Source of the DNA: JAGGTJ01 sp964457545
Lineage (GTDB): Bacteria > Desulfobacterota > DSM-4660 > Desulfatiglandales > Desulfatiglandaceae
Length of the DNA: 64,000 nt
Direction of reading: 5' to 3'
NCBI GenBank assembly: GCA_964457545.1
Contig: CAYWEN010000007.1
Coordinates: forward strand, 62,001-126,000
Made by a program: the position numbers and the translations under genes. Position 1 is the stretch's first letter; every line of letters begins with the position of its first letter. The notes under the pieces are model-generated. The model had not been told where the DNA came from and searched no databases. It was given only the letters and a program-made list of their open reading frames with translations. Positions 9,522 through 18,395 of this stretch are shown here, piece after piece.

Positions 9522-10567
9522 AAGTTTGATACTCCTCGATAGAAATGCCCCTTAATTTAGACTTTTTTATGTCTTATGATATAAAGCTGTTAGAAAATGC
9601 CATGTATCCATTGCATTACATAAAATTTCAGCAACATAATTCTCTGATGTTTCAAAAGCTTAATCTGTTTGATGACATTAAAAACACACATAAACCGTCT
9701 TTGGAAAACAGCAGGGCTTTTTATATTCGGAAGATAAGCAAAATATTTTATAGGTTTGAAGATGCTTCCGCCTCCGAACAGATGTATAAAGTCTGCCGAA
9801 CATTTGAACAAAAAGATCGGGCTATTACAGACAATCGGCAATAATGCCAAAAACTTTATATCCACTGTAACTGTGCTGATGCATCAATAAATCCAGGGGA
9901 AAAAACAGCATCAGTTTTCATACAGCAACAATTGTGCCAGAAGAGACATAAAATACCGCAACAAACATTCTTGTCGATCTGTTGCAGGAAAAGGAAAGAA
10001 ACAGGAGCCATGTTTTGGCTGGAATGAAAAATGGCAGGGTATATGTGATTGGAATTTGAAACAAACGGAACATATCGTGTAGCAGGCTGGTTTCAGTTAC
10101 CCGGCAGCCTCTGAACAAAAAGGACCCTTGTTTTGTAATATTACATTCCTTTAAACAAGTGAGGTCAATGCCAATTGTATCGGCAGACAGATCCCCTGTA
10201 TAGGGAATATGCATGAAACAGGTTTCATGCATACAGGCTGACACTCAGATAACAGGGATATCCATATTGTCCAAAAGGTTATTCTAAATACGACAAGACA
10301 AGCCGTTTCAACCAGTATCTGACCATTGCCCTGGACACAGCATACTCCTAATCAAGGTGCCTGCTTGGTATGTCAATGTTATACAGAAGATATCAGATAT
10401 ATCAAGGGAGTATCAGAATCCTTTATATTATATGTCATTTCCCTATCAGTCGTGCAGTATATTTGTCACCTGTAAAATTATACTGCAGAACGGTCAAACA
10501 GGATTTTGTATAACCAGGCCAAACCCATGCCACAGACAAGGGGCCTTTGACAACATATGATCCTTTC
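9522..10567. other. Gene-free region of about 1 kb
   Basis: It lies upstream of the chemotaxis operon and downstream of the PTS-IIA-like gene. Open frames of 91-108 codons exist on both strands but have no recognisable family, no good ribosome site and poor composition, so I do not call them. The one clear structure is the 26-bp palindrome at 10208-10233. The promoter of the chemotaxis operon should lie near the right of 9521, but I see no convincing one. Confidence 0.6.
10208..10233. promoter_or_regulatory. Perfect 26-bp palindrome (12-bp arms, 2-bp spacer)
   Basis: The left arm is TATGCATGAAAC, the spacer AG, and the right arm its exact reverse complement. There is no T-run, so it is not an obvious terminator. 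The length and perfect symmetry suggest a dimeric protein binding site. No gene starts within several hundred bases, and its function is unknown. Confidence 0.5.
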
Positions 10568-11356
10568 TCATGCCTTGGGATTAAGTTTAACAGCAATACA
10601 GTCATAGACGACCCTGCCTCCCTGATAATTGACAGTTCCGCGTCTTAAAACCCGCCAGCCTCCACTCTGATACGCACCTTCAGCCTCTATCTTCTCTGTC
10701 AGATCATTTGCGGAATCAAGCCATTTCATCAGACCTGGATTCTGAGTAAGAACCACGGCCTTTATGCCCGGCCCTGCAATAATGGTAACAGGCTCCACAA
10801 TCAGATTCGACAGGCCCCTGAAGGTCAACGTTTCTGAGGTAGGCTTTGCCTGCAGCCGTATCATCCTGGCACGGGTATCCTGACCATCTGATTTTTTTGT
10901 AACATCAATCAGATCAAGAAGATAATTACGAATGTCATCCAGATCCCTGACTTCCTGGATTTTGTCAAGACTGGGGTAGGTCTCAAGGGCCTTGGCCAAC
11001 AACGATATTTCACGCAGAAAACGATTGCGCTGGTTTTCCGGAACCAGGTACATAACAATTATCCCGACGAGCTGTCCATCTGCTGCACCGTAATCAATAC
11101 CTGACGGGCTCCATCCTATTACACACATAAGATCTTCATCTATCGGCACACGTACATGCGGACATGCCCAACCCTTGCCAAGCGCCGTATTATTTGTTTT
11201 CTCCCTGTTCATAACAAATCCTACCACATCCGTACCGGCAGGAACTTCAGGAAATGCCTCTATGATATGAGCCAAAAATTTAAGAGCGGCCTTCTTGTTA
11301 TTGTCCGGTAATTCAAAAAGACGTCCTTCCTGAAGGGCATCCAAAATCGTATTCAT
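10568..11356 (-). CDS. PTS EIIA (PtsN-like) domain protein linked to the Mg2+ ATPase
   Basis: 262 aa. Residues ~1-155 form a fructose/nitrogen-type phosphotransferase EIIA domain, with the phospho-accepting His67 in GWACPHVRVP and the downstream segment 'IIVMYLVPENQRN..L..I..LA'. The remaining ~105 residues are a C-terminal region I do not recognise. No sugar permease subunit is nearby. The gene starts two bases after mgtA stops, and its GGAGG site lies at the end of mgtA, so the two are surely co-expressed. PtsN-type proteins elsewhere regulate K+ and other ion transport according to phosphorylation state. A regulatory role on the Mg2+ pump is therefore plausible but inferred. Confidence 0.85.
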   Translation of the reverse strand: MNTILDALQEGRLFELPDNNKKAALKFLAHIIEAFPEVPAGTDVVGFVMNREKTNNTALGKGWACPHVRVPIDEDLMCVIGWSPSGIDYGAADGQLVGIIVMYLVPENQRNRFLREISLLAKALETYPSLDKIQEVRDLDDIRNYLLDLIDVTKKSDGQDTRARMIRLQAKPTSETLTFRGLSNLIVEPVTIIAGPGIKAVVLTQNPGLMKWLDSANDLTEKIEAEGAYQSGGWRVLRRGTVNYQGGRVVYDCIAVKLNPKA

Positions 11357-11358
11357 GA

Positions 11359-14010
11359 TTAATCACCTCCATAGCGGTTAAAGAACCATGTCTTAACACT
11401 ATGAGTCATAAAAGAATATGCTATGAGAAAAAAGACAATCCACACCCAGTAGATAGCAGGCAAGGGCACCAGGCCCAGATCCGGAGCAAACGGCGAATAA
11501 GGCAGGTATATCCCGACAGCCATGGTAAGAAGGGTAGTCATCATCATGTGACCGGACGCCCGGCTACCAAAAAACGGGATCCGCCGCGTACGGATAATAT
11601 GGACAATCAGTGTTTGGGTCAACAGTGATTCCACAAACCAGCCTGTCTGAAAAAGTTTCATCAGAGCCTCCTTCTGTACAAATGTGGTAGCAGGATCAAC
11701 AAAGGCATTGCAATGGAAGAAAAACCACATCAAGGCAAAGGTAGCATAATCAAAAAGAGAACTGATCGGGCCTATAAAAACCATAAAACGCTTGATATTG
11801 TCTATATTCCATTTAAGAGGCTTGGCAACAAGTTCTTCATCCACGCTATCCATAGGAATACCTGTCTGGGAAAAATCATACAACAGGTTGTTGGTCAAAA
11901 TCTGAACCGGCTGCATAGGAAGGAAAGGTAACATGTAACTTGCTCCTACCACACTAAACATGTTGCCAAAATTGGAACTTGCTCCCATTCGGATATATTT
12001 GATGATGTTGGCAAATACCCGCCTGCCTTCCATAATACCCTCTTCCAGCACAAGCAAACTCTTTTCCAAAAGCACAATATCGGCAGACTCCTTGGCCACA
12101 TCCACCGCTGAATCAACCGAAATCCCCACATCAGCGACCTTAAGCGCCTGCGCATCGTTTATACCGTCACCCATAAAACCCACTACATTACCTTGATTAC
12201 GGAGATCCTTGACGATCTCCTCTTTCTGTGACGGCGAAAGCTTGACAAAGACATTGGCATCCCTCACCACCCGAGAAAACTGTTCAGGAGACAGTCCGGC
12301 AAGATCAGCCCCTGTAACCATCTTATCCACAACAAGGCCAACATCCTTGCAAACCTTTTCGGTCACAAGCCCATTATCACCGGTAAGCACCTTGACCTTT
12401 ACACCGGCGGTTGAAAGAAGTCCAATAGCCTCATAGGCTGTTGTCTTGGGTGGATCAAAAAATGCAATATAACCGAGAAGAACAAGTTGGGTTTCATCCT
12501 CCACCGAAAAGGTGGTTTTATCTTTTGAAAAATCGCGATAGGCAATGCCAAGCACTCTGAATCCGTCACGATTAAGCTTTTCCACCTCCTCAAACAGATC
12601 CCCGCGAATCATATCAACAAGAGGGTATATATCATCATCGATCTGATAACGGTTACAGCACGCATAAATTTCCTCTACCGCCCCCTTGCAGATCAGAACG
12701 TGATCTCCTTCATATTCCACCACCACAGACATTCTCCTGCGCTGGAAATCAAAGGGCAATTCATCCACCAGCCTGCATTGTCGAGCATCCAGATCAGCAT
12801 ACTCCAACACTGCACGGTCTATCAGATTTTTCAGGCCGGTCTGAAAGTAACTGTTCAGATATGCATAGTTCAGCACCTCCTCACTAACCTGTCCCAGTAT
12901 ATCGACATGCTTTTCCAAAACCACCTTGTCCTGGGTCAGGGTGCCTGTCTTGTCCGTACACAGGATATTGATAGCCCCAAAATTCTGAATGGAAGGCAAC
13001 CTTTTCACAATCACCTTTCTTCCTGCCATAGTCAGCGCACCCTTGGCCAGATTGACTGTGACAATCATAGGCAGCATTTCAGGGGTAAGGCCTACTGCAA
13101 TGGAAAGGCCGAACAACAGGGCCTCTATCCAGTTGCCCATGCTCATCCCCACAATAAAAAAAACTGCACAGACCATCACCACCATGAATCGTATCATAAG
13201 CCAGGTAAAGGAACGAATACCCCGGTCAAAATCGGTCTCTCCTGGCTTTTCAGCCAACCGTTCTGATACAGCTCCAAACAGCGTGTTAACACCGGTGTTG
13301 ATAACAAGGCCCCGGGCAGTACCACTGGTAACCGATGTACCCAAAAAACAGGCATTAGGCAGATCCATGGCCGACAAGACAGACGAATCAGGTGTCAATG
13401 CCGTCTTTTCAACCGGCATGGATTCTCCAGTCAGGGCAGATTCACTAACAAAAAAGTCTTTGGCTACTATCAGTCTGAGGTCAGCCGGAACAATGGATCC
13501 AGCGTGCAAAAACACAATATCGCCGGGAACAATCTCTGAAATACCAACCTCGGCCTCAACCCCGTCCCTTAGCACAGTCGTACTGGACTGTACCCGTTTT
13601 CCAAGATTTTCCACTGCCTGGTTGGAACGGCGATCAAGAACATATGACAGTCCAACACTCAGCAAAAGCATGGCTACAACAATAACGGTTGATTTCAATT
13701 CCCCTATGAAGGCCGACACAATGGCAATCACAAGCAACTGAATCACAAGAGGACTTTTGAACCTTTGTAACAGATCTCCCCAAAACCCTAATCTTTTGAG
13801 ATATGACAGCTCATTAGGACCATATTCATCCAGACGATTTTCCACCTCCTCGGCATTCAGGCCGGCAGAAGTTGTTTTGAGCGCCTCAAAGGCCTTATGA
13901 ACAGGAACGGTGCAGAGATCTATCAATCGACGTTCATGCTCACTCAACGTACGTTGTGCCGAAACAGCAGATAAATCAGGATTTCTGTTCAACCAAAAGT
14001 TCTTTTTCAT
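11359..14010 (-). CDS. mgtA: Mg2+-importing P-type ATPase (MgtA/MgtB family)
   Basis: 883 aa, the usual length for P3B Mg2+ pumps. The N-terminal cation-ATPase region is followed by the actuator motif TGESMPVEK, the phosphorylation motif DKTGTLTQD, the hinge MGDGINDAQAL and about ten membrane segments. The block LTPEMLPMIVTVNLAKGA is characteristic of MgtA/MgtB rather than Ca2+ or H+ pumps. It imports Mg2+ across the inner membrane at the cost of ATP. The ATG overlaps the stop of an upstream 117-codon ORF by ATGA and has its own GGGAGGG site. Expression is probably controlled by the leader described at 14397-14721. Confidence 0.95.
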   Translation of the reverse strand: MKKNFWLNRNPDLSAVSAQRTLSEHERRLIDLCTVPVHKAFEALKTTSAGLNAEEVENRLDEYGPNELSYLKRLGFWGDLLQRFKSPLVIQLLVIAIVSAFIGELKSTVIVVAMLLLSVGLSYVLDRRSNQAVENLGKRVQSSTTVLRDGVEAEVGISEIVPGDIVFLHAGSIVPADLRLIVAKDFFVSESALTGESMPVEKTALTPDSSVLSAMDLPNACFLGTSVTSGTARGLVINTGVNTLFGAVSERLAEKPGETDFDRGIRSFTWLMIRFMVVMVCAVFFIVGMSMGNWIEALLFGLSIAVGLTPEMLPMIVTVNLAKGALTMAGRKVIVKRLPSIQNFGAINILCTDKTGTLTQDKVVLEKHVDILGQVSEEVLNYAYLNSYFQTGLKNLIDRAVLEYADLDARQCRLVDELPFDFQRRRMSVVVEYEGDHVLICKGAVEEIYACCNRYQIDDDIYPLVDMIRGDLFEEVEKLNRDGFRVLGIAYRDFSKDKTTFSVEDETQLVLLGYIAFFDPPKTTAYEAIGLLSTAGVKVKVLTGDNGLVTEKVCKDVGLVVDKMVTGADLAGLSPEQFSRVVRDANVFVKLSPSQKEEIVKDLRNQGNVVGFMGDGINDAQALKVADVGISVDSAVDVAKESADIVLLEKSLLVLEEGIMEGRRVFANIIKYIRMGASSNFGNMFSVVGASYMLPFLPMQPVQILTNNLLYDFSQTGIPMDSVDEELVAKPLKWNIDNIKRFMVFIGPISSLFDYATFALMWFFFHCNAFVDPATTFVQKEALMKLFQTGWFVESLLTQTLIVHIIRTRRIPFFGSRASGHMMMTTLLTMAVGIYLPYSPFAPDLGLVPLPAIYWVWIVFFLIAYSFMTHSVKTWFFNRYGGD

Positions 14011-14360
14011 ATGACAACCCTCCCAACAGACAGGTTGCCGCCTGTTTGCCTGTTTGCCACAAAGACAGGCATATACAATGCAGTATATTTCTCCCTCCTG
14101 TTGCCATTGATACAGACAACAGACAATAAACAGTCATACTGATTCAGCCTAACCGGACTGTCCAGTGTCTTAAGTAAAATCAGGAAAAACAGACAGGCAA
14201 GAGAGATAAAAGCGCAACAAACCGCATTGCCGCCAAAGAAGATTTGCCTTACGAGGATAAAGGGAAACAGAATGTTACAGGAATGTTGAAGGAGTTTTGA
14301 TCTCCGGGCTACAAACACACCATGCAGCCTGGTAACAAGGAACGGATTTTTGTTTTTCAT
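14007..14360 (-). CDS. Small protein translationally coupled to mgtA
   Basis: 117 aa with no family I recognise. A hydrophobic stretch at ~30-62 (ending LACLFFLILLKTL) could span the membrane; the rest is basic and mixed. Support for it being translated: an excellent GGAGGTGAACC-ATG start and a four-base ATGA overlap with mgtA. It could be a small membrane regulator of the pump, or only a leader reading frame whose translation controls mgtA. Its low-complexity end and lack of known relatives leave real doubt. Confidence 0.5.
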   Translation of the reverse strand: MKNKNPFLVTRLHGVFVARRSKLLQHSCNILFPFILVRQIFFGGNAVCCAFISLACLFFLILLKTLDSPVRLNQYDCLLSVVCINGNRREKYTALYMPVFVANRQTGGNLSVGRVVI

Positions 14361-14396
14361 GGTTCACCTCCGTCTGATCACAGCAAGAACGTGCAG

Positions 14397-14445
14397 CCGA
14401 AGGTGACCCGGCGGGCTACAATGGAATAAAACACCTTCCGGTCAC
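14397..14445 (-). promoter_or_regulatory. Inverted repeat in the mgtA leader with two alternative pairings
   Basis: CCGAAGGTG (14397-14405) can pair with CACCTTCCGG (14432-14441). Alternatively GTGACCCGG (14403 on) can pair with CCGGTCAC (14438-14445). The two helices share bases and exclude each other. They cover the stop region of the 46-codon ORF and lie just upstream of the next ribosome site. This is an attenuator-like layout, but only inferred from reading. Confidence 0.4.
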
Positions 14446-14556
14446 ACTACTGGCCACAAGAATCAAGCATCGAGGTATAGGGTCTTCTGACTCATATTGA
14501 GTCACTTCATGGGCCATGTGTTGACAGCTATGACTGCCACCACCAGGGTCGCTCAT
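14416..14556 (-). CDS. 46-residue leader ORF upstream of mgtA
   Basis: It starts at ATG 14556-14554 with a textbook GGAGGAATCACC spacing and ends with TAG at 14418-14416. The peptide begins MSDPGGGSHSCQHMAHE and contains three His, three Cys and several Pro. A strong ribosome site on an otherwise featureless short peptide, placed ahead of a structured RNA and a Mg2+ transporter, is reminiscent of the mgtL leader of enteric mgtA, where slow translation of a short ORF senses Mg2+ or proline. No sequence similarity is claimed. Confidence 0.5.
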   Translation of the reverse strand: MSDPGGGSHSCQHMAHEVTQYESEDPIPRCLILVASSVTGRCFIPL

Positions 14557-14682
14557 GGTGATTCCTCCGTTTAGGGTTAATTGACAGTGCCTGTTCACAA
14601 ACAGATTTTGGGCACCAACCGGACCGCATTGTTTGTACAAGTTTGTTACTATATGTATATTGGCAAAAAATGCAACCACTTT

Positions 14683-14721
14683 TCCAGGATACAGATATAT
14701 AATTGTTTTTCTGATCCTGGA
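14683..14721 (-). promoter_or_regulatory. Stem-loop at the 5' part of the mgtA leader
   Basis: TCCAGGAT-ACAG on the plus strand is matched by CTG-ATCCTGGA about 16 bases away: eleven pairs with one bulge. It is upstream of the 46-codon ORF. It has no T-run on either side, so a regulatory or stabilising hairpin is more likely than a terminator. Confidence 0.4.
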
Positions 14722-14838
14722 CTATATAACATCCTGCCTGCATTGGATAAAATCCCGTACAGAACAAGACACTTCAAAAGAGATACTGGTTCATCTCTGT
14801 CTGCCTTTGCCTTTATCTAAGCAGGGTATCAATATGTA

Positions 14839-14868
14839 TTGACAGTAATTCTGTCTATAACCTAAGAT
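14839..14868 (+). promoter_or_regulatory. Candidate sigma-70 promoter of the tungstate/molybdate transporter operon
   Basis: TTGACA at 14839-14844 and TAAGAT at 14863-14868 are spaced by 18 bases and lie about 60 bases upstream of the transporter start. This is a consensus -35 box and a four-of-six -10 box. Confidence 0.5.
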
Positions 14869-14930
14869 ACCACAAACACAAGCGGCTCTCACCTGATCTA
14901 ATATTCAGATACACATAAGGAGAGACAACA

Positions 14931-15932
14931 ATGAACAGTAATCTGCTGAAAACATTTGTATTATTGTCAGCATTTATCTGTTTAAATATTTTTACCTATT
15001 CAGCGGACGCCCAACAGACAAACAGCCTCATAATTTTTCATGCAGGTTCTCTGTCTGTCCCGTTCAAGGAAATGGCAAAGGCATTTACTGCTAAAAACCC
15101 AGGCGTGCAGATAATAAGAGAGGCAGCAGGATCAAGAACCTGTGCCAGAAAGATTGTCGACCTTGGCCGACCCTGCGATATAATAGCCTCGGCCGACTAT
15201 ACGGTAATTGAAAATATCCTGATACCGGCCTATGCATCATGGAACATATCCTTTGCCACCAACGAGATGGCTATAATGTACAGAACCGATTCCAGAGACG
15301 CAGACAGAATCAACACAAAAAACTGGTACAAAATTCTTCTTCAAAAGGGAGTGGAATACGGTCATTCCGATCCTGATACAGATCCCTGCGGATACAGAAG
15401 CCAGCTTGTATGGCAATTGGCTGAAAGATATTATCATGTGCCAGGACTTTACGAACAGCTGAGAAAGTATTGCCCGCCAAAAAACATCCGGCCAAAGGAA
15501 ACAGATCTGATTGCACTGCTCGAGGCAGGACAGATAGATTACCTTTTTATATACCGATCCGTGTGCATGCAGCACAAAATGCCCTTTGTCAAGCTGCCCG
15601 AGCAGATAAACCTCGGCTCATCAAGGTATACCAGTTTTTATAAACAGGCCAGCATACGCATATCTGGAAAAACGCCCCATTCGTTTACTGTAAAAAGGGG
15701 GATGCCCATGATTTATGGAATCACTATCCCAAAAAATGCGCCGCACAAGATTCTGGCCATCAGGTATGTTGCATTTGTGTTGAGTAAAAGGGGGAAACAA
15801 ATCATGAAGCAAAACGGCCAGACACCATTGATAGTGCCACAGGTAACAGGAAAGGCAAGTCAGTTGCCGACTGAGCTGAAAAGGCTTGTACAGCGCCAGA
15901 AACATGGCGGAATATCGCATGAAAGGTTTTAA
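14931..15932 (+). CDS. wtpA: Tungstate/molybdate ABC transporter substrate-binding protein (WtpA/ModA type)
   Basis: 333 aa. A signal peptide of about 27 residues (Lys, hydrophobic core, then SADAQQ) is followed by a periplasmic binding domain beginning 'LIIFHAGSLSVPFKEM...F', the opening of the WtpA/ModA family. 'AAGSRTCARKIVDLGRPCDI.ASADY' and 'HSDPDTDPCGYRS' are the anion-site regions seen in WtpA proteins. It delivers tungstate or molybdate to the permease encoded next. A GGAGAG site precedes the ATG. The W versus Mo preference cannot be decided from sequence. The gene overlaps the permease gene. Confidence 0.88.
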   Translation: MNSNLLKTFVLLSAFICLNIFTYSADAQQTNSLIIFHAGSLSVPFKEMAKAFTAKNPGVQIIREAAGSRTCARKIVDLGRPCDIIASADYTVIENILIPAYASWNISFATNEMAIMYRTDSRDADRINTKNWYKILLQKGVEYGHSDPDTDPCGYRSQLVWQLAERYYHVPGLYEQLRKYCPPKNIRPKETDLIALLEAGQIDYLFIYRSVCMQHKMPFVKLPEQINLGSSRYTSFYKQASIRISGKTPHSFTVKRGMPMIYGITIPKNAPHKILAIRYVAFVLSKRGKQIMKQNGQTPLIVPQVTGKASQLPTELKRLVQRQKHGGISHERF

Positions 15933-16689
15933 AATCATAATAGGAGGGCTTGCCACAATTCTTATCCTGACAATTGTGACACCTCTTTGCAGGATGATAT
16001 GTGCCGCAGACTTGGCGGCGCTTGAAACAACCATCAGCGACGCAGAAGTCATACAATCCATTATGCTGACCTTAAGGTGTGCCCTGTGGGCCACCATTGC
16101 GAGTGCCTTGTTCGGGATACCCCTTGCATATGCACTGGCACGCTGGCATTTTCCAGGAAAAAGCCTTGTACAGGGCATAGTAGACCTGCCCGTAATGATT
16201 CCCCACACCGCAGCAGGCATCGCCCTTTTAATGATATATGGCCGCAGATTCTTTGTTGGCAAGGCCTTTTCCTCTATTGGCATAAGTTTTGTCGGCACAG
16301 AAACCGGCATAAGCCTGGCCATGGCCTTTGTCTCTATTCCCTTTTTGGTTAATGCTGCAAGAAACGGTTTTTTGTCTGTCAACCCAAGGATTGAACAGAT
16401 TGCACGAACCCTTGGGGCATCTCCATGGCAAACCTTTTTCAGGGTAACCCTTCCATTAGCGTGGCGACCCATACTCTCTGGAGGAATTATGATGTGGGCA
16501 AGAGGGATATCGGAATTTGGTGCCGTTATAGTTCTTGCCTATCACCCCATGACAGCGCCTGTCCTTATCTGGGAACGATTTGAATCGTACGGTCTAAAAT
16601 ACGCAAGACCTGTTGCGGTTATCCTTATTCTCCTGTGCCTGATCATATTTGCCGTGCTGCGCAGTATTGCCTCAGAGCACAAGGACTAA
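15919..16689 (+). CDS. wtpB: Tungstate/molybdate ABC transporter permease (WtpB/ModB type)
   Basis: About 256 aa with six predicted membrane segments. The coupling loop towards the ATPase carries 'IARTLGASPWQTFFRVTLPLAWRPI', the EAA motif of binding-protein-dependent permeases. 'LPVMIPHTAAGIALL' matches the Mo/W permease group. I prefer the ATG at 15919, with a GGCGGA upstream, which overlaps the end of wtpA by 14 bases; ATGs at 15904 and 15886 are also in frame. It transports the anion with the ATPase encoded six bases downstream. Confidence 0.9.
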   Translation: MKGFKIIIGGLATILILTIVTPLCRMICAADLAALETTISDAEVIQSIMLTLRCALWATIASALFGIPLAYALARWHFPGKSLVQGIVDLPVMIPHTAAGIALLMIYGRRFFVGKAFSSIGISFVGTETGISLAMAFVSIPFLVNAARNGFLSVNPRIEQIARTLGASPWQTFFRVTLPLAWRPILSGGIMMWARGISEFGAVIVLAYHPMTAPVLIWERFESYGLKYARPVAVILILLCLIIFAVLRSIASEHKD

Positions 16690-16695
16690 AACAGG

Positions 16696-17769
16696 ATGCT
16701 TTCACTGCAAAACATACACATAGAACTGGGAACATTCTGCCTCAAAGATATATCCTTTCATGTAACAAGGGGTGAATACATGGTCATCCTTGGTCCTACA
16801 GGATCAGGCAAGACCGTACTTCTTGAGGCTGTTGCAGGAATACATACTGTAAAAGGCGGCAAGATATCTATTCATGGAGAGGATGCAACCAACCTCCCTC
16901 CTGAAAAGAGACAGATCGGTGTTGTCTTTCAGGATTATGCCCTGTTCCCTCATATGACGGTCCGTAAAAATATCACCTTTGGTCTCAGGCTGAAGGGAAA
17001 ATCAAAGGAAAAAACCGAAAAGGCCATCAAAAATATTGTAAATTTTTTGGATATAAACGATATTCTTGATCGAAGGCCCGACAATCTGTCCGGAGGGGAA
17101 AAACAGCGCGTGGCCCTGGCCAGAGCACTTGCCCTTGAGCCCTATATCCTCTTGCTTGACGAACCGTTAAGCGCCCTTGACCTTCATACCCGCAACCGAC
17201 TTAAATTCGAACTCAAAAGGATTCACCGGCAAACCGGCGTTACAATTGTCCATGTTACCCATGACCTTGCGGAGGCCTTTTTTCTCGCAGACCGTATGGC
17301 AGTCATGAAACATGGACAAATCCTGCAATATGATACCCCTTCAAATATCCTGGAACACCCTGAAACAAGCACAGTGGCAAAACTGATCGGTGTAAAAAAC
17401 CTGATCCCCTCCACAATGACAGATAATGGCAGGCTGTATACCCGTATGGGTCATATATGTCTTTCCGGTGCAGGGCTTAGGGCCATAAACAAAAGGGAAA
17501 AAACCTGCGTCATGATTCCTGACTGGTGCATAGAGTTATTTCCTGACAGGGACCGAAAAGCATATTCATGGAAAGGGGAAATGCAAATAACAGCCTTGAA
17601 CCACATGGATGGAATGGCAGAAGCCGTATGCTCCCATACCAGCGGAGAACATATAACACTCAGGCTTTCAAACCGGGAAATCAGAAGTCTTGGGCGTTCC
17701 CTTAAGATAGGTGATTATATAACGGTTGGCATTCTGAAAGAAGGAACTCGATGTATACCTGTAAGATAG
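16696..17769 (+). CDS. wtpC: Tungstate/molybdate ABC transporter ATP-binding protein (WtpC/ModC type)
   Basis: 357 aa. Walker A is GPTGSGKT (33-40), the Q-loop is VVFQDYALFPHMT, the signature is LSGGEKQRVALARAL (131-145), and Walker B is ILLLDEPLSALD. The C-terminal ~120 residues form a TOBE-like regulatory extension, which in ModC proteins binds the oxyanion and gives feedback inhibition. It is the last gene of the wtpABC operon. Imported W or Mo would feed pterin cofactor for formate dehydrogenase and similar enzymes, none of which is in this window. Confidence 0.92.
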   Translation: MLSLQNIHIELGTFCLKDISFHVTRGEYMVILGPTGSGKTVLLEAVAGIHTVKGGKISIHGEDATNLPPEKRQIGVVFQDYALFPHMTVRKNITFGLRLKGKSKEKTEKAIKNIVNFLDINDILDRRPDNLSGGEKQRVALARALALEPYILLLDEPLSALDLHTRNRLKFELKRIHRQTGVTIVHVTHDLAEAFFLADRMAVMKHGQILQYDTPSNILEHPETSTVAKLIGVKNLIPSTMTDNGRLYTRMGHICLSGAGLRAINKREKTCVMIPDWCIELFPDRDRKAYSWKGEMQITALNHMDGMAEAVCSHTSGEHITLRLSNREIRSLGRSLKIGDYITVGILKEGTRCIPVR

Positions 17770-18395
17770 ACTGTAAGGCTGCCCAAGGACAGAAATTTTT
17801 AAAAACAACCATAAAATACTGTATGCTTTGAACTGAAACAATACCAAATATAACAGCATAAGGATTATTTCCCGTATTCCCGGACAGCCCACACTGCCCA
17901 TTCAGATATAGACTTTGTAAAAACAGCAAGTTTCTGACTTGAAAAACAGATACGCAGCCTCAGGAAAAGATCAATGCACTTCCAGCCTTAGCATAAACGG
18001 AAAGATCTGTGTTTTTTATGGTGGCGAAATATCTTGACAATATGATATTGTAATGATATTTATTCTGTTTCTCAGAAACAGACGTTAACTTGACCATAAG
18101 GTATCTTTTTTTACAATACCTGCACTTGCTCGATGAAATATGAAGTCCTGTTTCACCGGGGTTAATGGGATAATTGGTCGACCAGTGCTGTCTGGATACA
18201 GTTCAAACGGACAGACACGCAAACAGATAAAAAGTCTTGGATACATCCACAAACTCATTGGGTTTTTGATTTCACATAAAAGCTGTCATTTTATATACAT
18301 TGCTCTTGTGAAAGATCTTTTTTTTTGCGGATTGGAAACTCATTGGCATTTTTCAAAAGTCTCACAATACACAGGCTTGAAGGAGTATTTAATAG
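17770..18395. other. Gene-free region upstream of the ribosomal protein genes
   Basis: About 625 bases with no credible ORF. It holds the promoter-like site with an overlapping dyad at 18034-18060. The leader to rpsF is long (over 300 bases). I could not recognise a known S6/S18-binding leader structure in it. Confidence 0.5.
18034..18060 (+). promoter_or_regulatory. Candidate promoter of the rpsF operon with overlapping operator-like dyad
   Basis: TTGACA (18034-18039) is followed after 16 bases or so by ATATTT. The perfect dyad ACAATATGATATTGT (18037-18051) overlaps the -35 box, so a bound protein would block transcription. The regulator is unknown. Confidence 0.4.

Noticed and set aside
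9545..10244. ORFs of 91-108 codons in the 1-kb gap upstream of the chemotaxis operon
   Set aside because: No ribosome site, no family resemblance, and overlapping frames on both strands.
10568..11356. Part of a sugar PTS operon
   Set aside because: No EIIB or EIIC gene is near; the gene is tied to mgtA, so a regulatory EIIA is more likely.
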